Shown here: positions 1 through 5,252 of the stretch, in pieces | Position numbering within the stretch: position 1 is the first letter of the stretch | Layout of the letters: every line of letters starts with the position of its first letter | Translations under genes and position numbers: made by a program | NCBI GenBank assembly: GCA_025966335.1 | Contig: JAICRS010000121.1 | Span: forward strand, 1 to 8,679 | Direction of reading: 5' to 3' | Length of the DNA: 8,679 bases | Source of the DNA: Nocardioidaceae bacterium | Lineage (GTDB): Bacteria; Actinomycetota; Actinomycetes; Propionibacteriales; Nocardioidaceae | Notes under the pieces: generated by a model | What the model was told of the DNA's origin: nothing | The model's input: only the letters and a program-made list of their open reading frames with translations | Database searches by the model: none

Positions 1-515
1 ACCTCGTCGAGGCGGAGCTTGTAGCGCTCCAGGGTGGCCAGCGCCTGGTTCGCGCGGGACAGGATCTGGCCGGAGTCCTCGAGCACGTAGCGGGTCTCGC
101 CGACGTAGGCGGCGATGATCTGCATCGACTGGGACACCGAGATCACCGGGAACCCGGTCTGCCGGGCGACCCGGTCCGCGGTGCGGTGCCGGGTGCCGGT
201 CTCCTCGCTGTAGATCGAAGGGTCGGGCATCAGGTGCACGGCGGCACGCTGGATCCGGGCCGCGTCCTTGTCCAGGATGATCGCGCCGTCCATCTTCGCC
301 AGCTCCCGCAGGCCGGTCGCGGTGAACGGGACGTCGAGCGTGAACCCGCCGGTGGAGATCGAGTCCACGGTCTTGTCGCTGCCGAGCACGATCAGCGCGC
401 CGGTGCGGCCGCGGAGGACCCGTTCGAGGCCGTCGCGCAGCGAGGTGCCCGGCGCGATGCTCGCCAGCACGGTGCGCAGGCGCAGCTCCTCGTCCGAGCG
501 GTCGGTGGCTACCAC
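1..515 (-). CDS. disA: DNA integrity scanning diadenylate cyclase DisA (5' part, runs off the left edge)
   Basis: DisA condenses two ATP into cyclic di-AMP and scans DNA for branched lesions, lowering c-di-AMP output when it meets them. The 171 whole codons present cover the diadenylate cyclase (DAC) domain and the start of the linker helices; the HhH DNA-binding end lies outside the window. Visible landmarks are GTSLRDGLERVLRG (about 23-36), the metal-binding DGA motif at 76-78 and the nucleotide-contacting RHRTADR at 109-115, with the family-typical ALATLERYKLRLDE near the edge. I chose GTG at 513-515 because GGGGAG lies 4 nt upstream (520-525, minus strand) and no earlier methionine fits the family. 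It follows radA after a 92-bp gap containing its own -10-like box, so it may be read both with radA and alone. Identification is firm; only the start is uncertain. Confidence 0.96.
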   Translation of the reverse strand, partial: MVATDRSDEELRLRTVLASIAPGTSLRDGLERVLRGRTGALIVLGSDKTVDSISTGGFTLDVPFTATGLRELAKMDGAIILDKDAARIQRAAVHLMPDPSIYSEETGTRHRTADRVARQTGFPVISVSQSMQIIAAYVGETRYVLEDSGQILSRANQALATLERYKLRLDE

Positions 516-550
516 GGTGCTCCCCAGGTTCTGTACGTCGTGCCGCGGTC

Positions 551-556
551 AGTGTA
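551..556 (-). promoter_or_regulatory. Candidate -10 box for disA
   Basis: TACACT on the minus strand fits the TANNNT actinobacterial -10 pattern. It would give a leader of roughly 28-30 nt before the disA GTG, consistent with that gene having a ribosome binding site. I see no convincing -35 match 16-18 nt upstream. The rest of the 92-bp radA-disA gap shows no terminator-like stem with a T-run. Confidence 0.35.
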
Positions 557-607
557 GGGCAACCGCCGGCGCGCGTGGCTGTGACTCGTCCGGGGACCGA
601 GCGGGCC

Positions 608-2023
608 CTAGACCGCGTTGAACAGCGGCGTGGAGTCGGCCTTGCCGAGGTCGAGCACCCGCAACGCGGAGTCCACGTCGGGAACCGCCACCACCTGCAT
701 CCCGTGCAGCTCGCGCACCGACCCGCCGGCGTTGCTGCCCGCCTCGTTGGGCACGATCGCCGCGCGGAACCCGAGCCGGCCGGCCTCGGCCAGCCGTTGC
801 GGGAGGTCGCGGACCCGGCGCAGCTCGCCGGCCAGACCCAGCTCGCCGATCGCGACCACGTCGGTGGGCACCGCCCGGTCCTTCCAGGCCGAGGCGATCG
901 CGATCGCGGCGGCGAGGTCGCCGGCGGGCTCGGTGATCCGGGCGCCGCCGACGGTGGACAGGAACACGTCGTGGTTGTGCAACCGGATCCGGGCCCGCTG
1001 CGCCAGCACCGCGACGGTCATCGCCACCCGGGCGCCGTCCACCCCTGAGGTGGTCCTGCGTGGACGCTCGGACGCGGACGGGGTGACCAGTGCCTGCACC
1101 TCGGCCAGGATCGGCCGGCGCCCCTCGAGGGTCACCGCGACGCAGGTGCCGGCGACCGCGACGTGGTGGCGGGCGACGAACAGTCCGGTGGGGTCGGTGA
1201 CCGCGACGATCCCGTCGCCGGACAGGTCGAAGCAGCCGACCTCGTCGATCGGCCCGAACCGGTTCTTCACCGCCCGCACCATCCGCAGCCGCGAGCTGCG
1301 TTCGCCCTCGAAGTGGAGCACCACGTCGACGAGGTGCTCGAGCACCCGCGGCCCGGCGATCGAGCCGTCCTTGGTGACGTGCCCGACCAGGATCGTGGCG
1401 ATGTTGCGGGTCTTGGCGACCCGGACCAGTGCCGCGGCGACCTCCTTGACCTGGGTGACCCCACCGGGCACGCCGTCCACGTCCGCCGCGCCGATGGTCT
1501 GCACCGAGTCGACGACGATCAGCTGCGGCTTGACCTGGTCGATGTGGCTGAGCACCGCACCGAGATCGGTCTCGGCCGCCAGGAACAGCTCGTGGTGCAC
1601 CCCGCGGGTCCGGTCCGCGCGCAGCCGCACCTGGGACGCCGACTCCTCGCCGGTGACGTAGAGGGTGCGCAGCCCCGAGCGGGCGGTCTGCGCCGCGACC
1701 TCGAGCAGCAGCGTCGACTTGCCGACCCCCGGCTCGCCGGCCAGCAGCACCGCGGCGCCCGGGACGAGCCCGCCGCCGAGGACCCGGTCGAGCTCGGGGA
1801 CCCCGCTGCTGTTCGCGCGTGAGTCCTCGATCGGCACCTGGCCGATGGGGATCGCGGGCGAGGTGACCGGCCCCGCCGTCGTACGCCCCTGGGGTGCGGC
1901 CGCCTCGGCCACGCTGCCCCACGCCTGGCACTCGCCGCACCGGCCGACCCACTTGCCCGTCTCCCAGCCGCACTCGGCGCACCGGTAGCTGGACCTGGTC
2001 CGTGCACTCGTCCTGCTGCTCAT
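608..2023 (-). CDS. radA: DNA repair protein RadA (Sms), branch-migration ATPase
   Basis: RadA is a RecA-like hexameric ATPase that drives branch migration of recombination intermediates. The 471-aa product has the complete family layout and normal length: an N-terminal C4 zinc finger (C15, C18, C29, C32), Walker A GEPGVGKST at 96-104, Walker B-type LIVVD at 168-172, the RadA-specific KNRFG motif at 253-257, and a C-terminal Lon-like domain containing GGARITEPAGDLAAAIAIAS (359-378). The ATG at 2021-2023 is supported by a TAACGT box exactly 7 nt upstream and by the zinc finger starting 15 residues in; no Shine-Dalgarno is visible, so the transcript is probably leaderless. disA follows on the same strand. 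In mycobacteria RadA has been reported to bind DisA and lower c-di-AMP synthesis, which makes the adjacency meaningful. Nothing looks broken. Confidence 0.97.
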   Translation of the reverse strand: MSSRTSARTRSSYRCAECGWETGKWVGRCGECQAWGSVAEAAAPQGRTTAGPVTSPAIPIGQVPIEDSRANSSGVPELDRVLGGGLVPGAAVLLAGEPGVGKSTLLLEVAAQTARSGLRTLYVTGEESASQVRLRADRTRGVHHELFLAAETDLGAVLSHIDQVKPQLIVVDSVQTIGAADVDGVPGGVTQVKEVAAALVRVAKTRNIATILVGHVTKDGSIAGPRVLEHLVDVVLHFEGERSSRLRMVRAVKNRFGPIDEVGCFDLSGDGIVAVTDPTGLFVARHHVAVAGTCVAVTLEGRRPILAEVQALVTPSASERPRRTTSGVDGARVAMTVAVLAQRARIRLHNHDVFLSTVGGARITEPAGDLAAAIAIASAWKDRAVPTDVVAIGELGLAGELRRVRDLPQRLAEAGRLGFRAAIVPNEAGSNAGGSVRELHGMQVVAVPDVDSALRVLDLGKADSTPLFNAV

Positions 2024-2030
2024 GACCGGG

Positions 2031-2036
2031 ACGTTA
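2031..2036 (-). promoter_or_regulatory. Leaderless-type -10 box of radA
   Basis: TAACGT (minus strand) fits TANNNT and ends 7 nt before the radA ATG, so transcription would begin at or next to the A of the start codon. No ribosome binding site lies between. The same geometry recurs at other genes in this window. Confidence 0.6.
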
Positions 2037-2060
2037 TGTCACCGCACCGACAAGGCCCGG

Positions 2061-2090
2061 TTGACTCTCCCGCGGCCCGGCGGCGATCAT
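2061..2090 (+). promoter_or_regulatory. Candidate sigma-70-type promoter of the LacI-family gene
   Basis: TTGACT (2061-2066) matches five of six positions of the -35 consensus, and GATCAT (2085-2090) matches four of six of the -10, with an 18-bp spacer. A start around 2097 would put the palindrome at 2106-2117 just inside the transcript, a normal place for a repressor operator. It diverges from the radA promoter 25-60 bp away. The call is by eye only. Confidence 0.4.
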
Positions 2091-2105
2091 GCGAGACACC
2101 GGGCT

Positions 2106-2117
2106 TGGAACGATCCA
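2106..2117. promoter_or_regulatory. Candidate LacI-family operator (autoregulatory)
   Basis: TGGAACGATCCA is a 12-bp inverted repeat with 10 of 12 positions symmetric and a central CG. That is the general design of LacI/GalR operators, where the two hinge helices open the central CpG step. It lies 31 bp upstream of the LacI-family start codon and downstream of the candidate promoter, so it would suit self-repression. The symmetry is seen directly; the binding is inferred. Confidence 0.45.
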
Positions 2118-2148
2118 CAGCCCTGCGGTTCTCGGCGGAGAGGCGGCG

Positions 2149-3168
2149 ATGGCACGACGGAGCGGCAAGGCGCCGACGCTGGCCACGGTGGCCGACGAGG
2201 CAGGAGTCTCCCGGCAGACCGTGTCCAACGCGTTGAACAGTCCGCACCTGCTGCGCGAGGAGACCCTGGCGCGGGTCCGCCGGGCGATCGACGTGCTCGG
2301 CTACTCGCCGAACCGGGCCGCCCGGTCGCTGCGCACGCGCTCCTCGCACCTGATCGGGCTGCGCGTGGAGCCGGCCACGGAGGGCACCGCGAACGCGCTG
2401 ATGGACCGGTTCCTGCACTCGCTGGTGGAGAGCTCGAACGGCGCCGGCTACCACGTGCTGCTGTTCTCCTCGGGCGACGCCGACCCGCTCGCCGGGTACG
2501 ACGACCTGCTCCGGTCGACCGCCGTCGACGCGTTCGTGATCACCGACACCTACCGGGGCAACCCGCAGGCGCGCTGGCTCGAAGGCCGCGGCGCCCCGTT
2601 CGTCGCGTTCGGCAGGCCGTGGAACGAGCCCGGCAGCACCCACCCGTGGGTGGACGTCGACGGCCGCGCCGGGGTGACCCTGGCGGTCGAGCACTTGGTC
2701 GAGCGGGCCCATTCGCGGATCGCCTGGGTCGGCTGGCAGAAGGGCTCCTACATCGGCGAGGACCGGCGCGCAGGGTGGGTGGACACCATGCACGAGCACG
2801 GGCTGGCCACCAGCCGGCTGAGCGCCCGCGGCGACGACACGGTCGAGTTCGGCCGGCGGGCGGCGCAGGCGCTGCTGGAGTCGGAGTCCCCGACCGCGTT
2901 CGTGTGTGCCAGCGACACGATCGCGATGGGCGTGCTGCACACGCTCGCTGAACGTGGGCTGCGGCCGGGCTCGGACGTGGCGGTGGTCGGCTTCGACGAC
3001 TCGATCGCCGCGCAGGTCGCGCCGCCCGGGCTGACGTCGGTGCGCCAGCCCCTCGAGCAGGTCGCGGTCGAGATCGTCCGGCTGCTCGGACAGCGGCTGG
3101 CGCACAAGCCCATCGAGCAGCGCGGCTGCCTGCTCACTCCGACGCTGACGGTGCGCGGGACGAGCTGA
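2149..3168 (+). CDS. LacI/GalR-family transcriptional regulator
   Basis: A DNA-binding repressor or activator, probably tuned by a small ligand. The 339-aa protein has the usual size and order: a winged-free N-terminal HTH at 11-30 (LATVADEAGVSRQTVSNALN), the hinge helix SPNRAARSL (53-61) with the leucine that wedges into the central CpG, then a periplasmic-binding-protein-like ligand domain with the conserved GFDD at 281-284 followed by a SVRQP segment. I chose ATG 2149 rather than the in-frame ATG at 2089 because GGAGAGG lies 5 nt upstream and the family N-terminus starts about ten residues before the HTH. It diverges from radA, which is unlikely to be its target. No transporter or sugar enzyme is in view, so the ligand and regulon are unknown. 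The family assignment is firm. Confidence 0.93.
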   Translation: MARRSGKAPTLATVADEAGVSRQTVSNALNSPHLLREETLARVRRAIDVLGYSPNRAARSLRTRSSHLIGLRVEPATEGTANALMDRFLHSLVESSNGAGYHVLLFSSGDADPLAGYDDLLRSTAVDAFVITDTYRGNPQARWLEGRGAPFVAFGRPWNEPGSTHPWVDVDGRAGVTLAVEHLVERAHSRIAWVGWQKGSYIGEDRRAGWVDTMHEHGLATSRLSARGDDTVEFGRRAAQALLESESPTAFVCASDTIAMGVLHTLAERGLRPGSDVAVVGFDDSIAAQVAPPGLTSVRQPLEQVAVEIVRLLGQRLAHKPIEQRGCLLTPTLTVRGTS

Positions 3169-3185
3169 CGGTCGGTGTGGCCCCG

Positions 3186-3191
3186 TAGGGT
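3186..3191 (+). promoter_or_regulatory. Leaderless-type -10 box of the DUF6058-like gene
   Basis: TAGGGT ends 7 nt before the ATG at 3199. This suggests a promoter of its own within the 30-bp gap after the LacI-family gene, giving a leaderless message, although read-through from upstream is also likely. A weak GGAG at 3193-3196 is too close to the ATG to be a good ribosome binding site. Confidence 0.5.
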
Positions 3192-3198
3192 CGGAGTC

Positions 3199-3774
3199 AT
3201 GACCGAAGCGACGTTCACCGACGACGACCTGGCCTATGTCAGGGAGGAGTACTCCACCCTCGAGCAGCTGTGCGCCGACCGGGCGGAGACCCCGGAACAG
3301 GTGCGTGCGCTGATCGCGCAGGAACGGCTGCCACGGCCGGCGTACGTGCTGCCGGACGGGACGGAGCTGTTCCCGCCGGACTACTTCGTGGTGCTCGACG
3401 GCGCCGGCGAGGTCGAGGGGATGCGGGACTGGTTCGACGCGCGGCACCGTGCGGCATCGACCATGCTGGGCCTGCCCGGTGTGGACCCGGAGGAGGACTG
3501 GCGCGGTTACCTGTCCGGCGACTTCGGTGTCTGCCTGCGCGAGGTGACCCCGGAGGCGATGGTGGAGAAGTCGGCGCTGATCGCGCAGATCGACACGCTG
3601 ACCTCGGCCCCGGCGGTCGAGGACGAAGGCTGGCGCGCGCAGCTGAAGGAGGCCGTCGACGACCTCGACGAGCTGGAGCGGCCGTTCACCGACTACGACC
3701 GGCAGCGCTGGGGCGGGGTCAGCCGCGACAGCCACATCACGTCGGTGCGGGCGCGGTTCCTCGAGGGTCAGTAG
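3199..3774 (+). CDS. DUF6058-like protein of unknown function
   Basis: A 191-aa acidic, soluble protein with no signal peptide or membrane segment. Its N-terminal half (TFTDDDLAYVREEYSTLEQL, then RLPRPAYVLPDGTELFPPDY near 47-66) resembles what I remember of the DUF6058 family, which databases label loosely as natural-product biosynthesis; I cannot verify that here. The pattern of a short helical start, then a proline-rich PxYVLPDG turn, then a helical C-terminal half gives no recognisable catalytic motif. ATG 3199 is preferred over an in-frame GTG at 3175 because a TAGGGT box lies 7 nt before it. It begins 30 bp after the LacI-family gene on the same strand, and its last 7 bp overlap the stop of the converging methyltransferase gene. 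Expression as a real gene is likely; its function is unknown. Confidence 0.8.
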   Translation: MTEATFTDDDLAYVREEYSTLEQLCADRAETPEQVRALIAQERLPRPAYVLPDGTELFPPDYFVVLDGAGEVEGMRDWFDARHRAASTMLGLPGVDPEEDWRGYLSGDFGVCLREVTPEAMVEKSALIAQIDTLTSAPAVEDEGWRAQLKEAVDDLDELERPFTDYDRQRWGGVSRDSHITSVRARFLEGQ

Positions 3775-4490
3775 CGGCGCCACCACAGGTTGACCGCATA
3801 GTCGACCTCGAGCCCGTCGTGCTCGGCGAGCACAGCTTCGGCGGTGGCCCGGTCGAACTCGATGCGTACGACGGACTCCAGGTCCTCGCGGGCAGCGAAC
3901 CGCCACATGACGTCCAACGGCCGACGCTGCCAGCCGTGGGTGGACCAGAACCGTTCCACTGCCTGCGGGTCCACGTTCGGGTAGCCGCGGCGGAACCATC
4001 GCCCGAAGGTGCTTCGAGTGGCGTCGTTGTCGATCACGAAGGCAGCCCCGCCGCGGCGAACCACCCGATCCAGCTCGCGCAGGCCGGGTTCGCAGCCGGG
4101 ACCGAAGAAGTAGGCCCACCTGGCCTGCACCAGGTCGATGCTCGCGTCCGCGACGGGGATCTGCTGGGCGCTGCCCTGGGCGAGGCGGACGTTGTCGAGG
4201 CGGGCGGTGCGCCTGCGGGCGATCGCCAGCAGGTCGGGGTGCGGCTCCACGCCGAGGACCGAGCGCGCGTCGTACGCCCAACGGGGAAGGTGGAAACCGG
4301 TCCCGCAGCCGAGATCCAGCACGTCGCGTCCGGTCCAGTCGAGGAGGTCGCGGATCGCGGCCTCGATCCGTCGGTCCGGGTCGACCGCGCGGTTCTCGAG
4401 CTCGTAGACGTCGGGGTGGTGCCAGATGTTGGGGCTGGGAACCGCCCCGGTGGAGACCGTGGAGGGTCGGTCAGATCCGGACGAGGCCAT
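3768..4490 (-). CDS. Class I SAM-dependent methyltransferase
   Basis: A 240-aa soluble methyltransferase of the UbiE/Methyltransf_11 style that moves a methyl group from S-adenosylmethionine to an unknown acceptor. Motif I is VLDLGCGTG at 57-65, the acidic residue that holds the SAM ribose is E82 in VLGVEP, motif II/III is GSAQQIPVADASIDLVQARW (106-125), and the post-motif strand is RRGGAAFVIDND (145-156). The C-terminal half, rich in W and R (FWSTHGW, MWRFAARED), probably forms the acceptor pocket. ATG 4488-4490 is the only reasonable start, because no ATG, GTG or TTG follows before motif I. It overlaps the end of the upstream VOC gene by 20 bp with no clear ribosome binding site, suggesting translational coupling. 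It converges on the DUF6058-like gene with a 7-bp overlap. The substrate cannot be read from sequence. Confidence 0.9.
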   Translation of the reverse strand: MASSGSDRPSTVSTGAVPSPNIWHHPDVYELENRAVDPDRRIEAAIRDLLDWTGRDVLDLGCGTGFHLPRWAYDARSVLGVEPHPDLLAIARRRTARLDNVRLAQGSAQQIPVADASIDLVQARWAYFFGPGCEPGLRELDRVVRRGGAAFVIDNDATRSTFGRWFRRGYPNVDPQAVERFWSTHGWQRRPLDVMWRFAAREDLESVVRIEFDRATAEAVLAEHDGLEVDYAVNLWWRRY

Positions 4491-5109
4491 CGCGGGTCTG
4501 GAACTGCGCGGCCACCACGCCGGGCGTGCCGTGCGGTGCGATCCACTCGACCTTGACGTCCTCGAGCGGGGCGTCGACGGACTGGCCGAGCCAGTCGCTG
4601 ACCCGGCCCGGGTCGCCGGCGATCTCCAGGCAGTGCAGGTTGATGTTGCCGGTGGCGCCGTTGCCGGGGTGCAGCTCGGCCGGGGACTCCCACTGCACGA
4701 AGAACGGCAGCTGCGGGTCGGCCTGGAGCCCTCGGACGCCGATCTGCTGCCACTTCAGCTCGACGCCGTCGGGGCGGTGCCGGTTGCCGTTGACCGCCTC
4801 ACGCCCGAGCCGCTGCTCGATCGGGCGGATGTCGTCGACCGCGACGACCCAGCCCATCCAGCCGCCGCCGAGCGCGGAGCGGGCGCGCACCGCCTGGCCG
4901 AACGGCGCCTTGTCGGAGGCCGGGTGGTCGAGCACCTCGACGACCTCGAGGTACATCCCGTCGGCCAGCGGCAGGACCACGTTGCGGGTGCCGAACCGGG
5001 GGTGGATGCCGCCGTTGGTGAAGTTCTCCCCGAGCAGTTCACCGATCCGGCGGGCCGTGCTCGCGAGTCCATCGGGTCCGGCTGCGTACGAAAGATGGTC
5101 CAAGCGCAT
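4471..5109 (-). CDS. VOC-superfamily (glyoxalase-like domain) protein
   Basis: A 212-aa protein of the vicinal oxygen chelate fold, closest in style to the glyoxalase-like (Glyoxalase_3) proteins of actinobacteria. The N-terminus MRLDHLSYAAGP carries the first-strand histidine (H5), followed by a beta-alpha-beta repeat with YLEVVEVLDHP (53-63) supplying the glutamate expected for a metal site. A second repeat runs from about 115 (GVELKWQQIGVRG) to NINLHCLEIAGDP, where another His/Glu pair sits. The reaction is unknown. I chose the ATG at 5107-5109; an ATG three codons earlier would lie on top of the -10-like CAGAAT, which is exactly 7 nt before the chosen start. It is the first gene of a two-gene minus-strand unit with the methyltransferase and is divergent from EF-G2. 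Confidence 0.88.
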   Translation of the reverse strand: MRLDHLSYAAGPDGLASTARRIGELLGENFTNGGIHPRFGTRNVVLPLADGMYLEVVEVLDHPASDKAPFGQAVRARSALGGGWMGWVVAVDDIRPIEQRLGREAVNGNRHRPDGVELKWQQIGVRGLQADPQLPFFVQWESPAELHPGNGATGNINLHCLEIAGDPGRVSDWLGQSVDAPLEDVKVEWIAPHGTPGVVAAQFQTRDGLVRI

Positions 5110-5116
5110 GCAAAGC

Positions 5117-5122
5117 ATTCTG
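5117..5122 (-). promoter_or_regulatory. Leaderless-type -10 box of the VOC gene
   Basis: CAGAAT on the minus strand resembles TANNNT apart from its first base and ends 7 nt before the chosen ATG, matching the spacing at radA and the DUF6058-like gene. No Shine-Dalgarno is present, which favours a leaderless transcript. Confidence 0.4.
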
Positions 5123-5145
5123 ACCAGAGCGCGATCGGCGTCGGA

Positions 5146-5170
5146 CGGCGGGGTCGGAATCGGCGGGGTC
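5146..5170. repeat. Two direct copies of CGGCGGGGTC
   Basis: CGGCGGGGTC occurs at 5146-5155 and again at 5161-5170, a 15-bp period, inside the 143-bp divergent region between the VOC gene and EF-G2. It could be a pair of protein-binding half-sites or chance in G-rich DNA. No -35/-10 pair for EF-G2 stands out in the remainder of this region; TTGTGC at 5191-5196 is the best -35-like string. Confidence 0.3.
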
Positions 5171-5237
5171 CTTCACGTGCCCGTGGGCCCTTGTGCTGCG
5201 CGCCGGTTCGCGGAAAAGTGAACGCAGGACGCACCGC

Positions 5238-5245
5238 GGAGGAGG
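5238..5245 (+). promoter_or_regulatory. Strong ribosome binding site that fixes the EF-G2 start
   Basis: GGAGGAGG lies 7 nt before the GTG at 5253 and is the strongest Shine-Dalgarno in the window. It rules in favour of GTG 5253 over an in-frame upstream TTG/GTG-type start near 5193, which would add 20 basic residues unlike the family. Confidence 0.75.
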
Positions 5246-5252
5246 CGGACAC

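Noticed and set aside
516..607. Rho-independent terminator between radA and disA
   Set aside because: No stem followed by a T-run is visible on the minus strand in this gap.
618..1661. 347-aa plus-strand open frame opposite radA
   Set aside because: It is the antisense shadow of the radA codon pattern, with Ser/Arg/Thr-rich composition and no motif.
549..1982. Long alternative minus-strand frame (477 aa) within radA
   Set aside because: It overlaps radA in another phase; the radA frame has all family motifs, whereas this one is Arg/Gly-rich without any.
2089..2148. Upstream in-frame ATG for the LacI-family gene
   Set aside because: It would place translation across the operator-like palindrome and add a 20-residue tail before the HTH; ATG 2149 has GGAGAGG at the right distance.
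2020..4281. Very long minus-strand open frame (about 750 aa) across the LacI-family, DUF6058-like and methyltransferase genes
   Set aside because: It is a low-complexity Arg/Pro/Gly/Ala translation typical of antisense frames in high-GC DNA, and it runs against or out of frame with three well-supported genes.
5193..5252. N-terminal extension of EF-G2 from an upstream in-frame start
   Set aside because: The extra 20 residues are basic and unlike the family, while the GTG at 5253 has the best ribosome binding site in the window.
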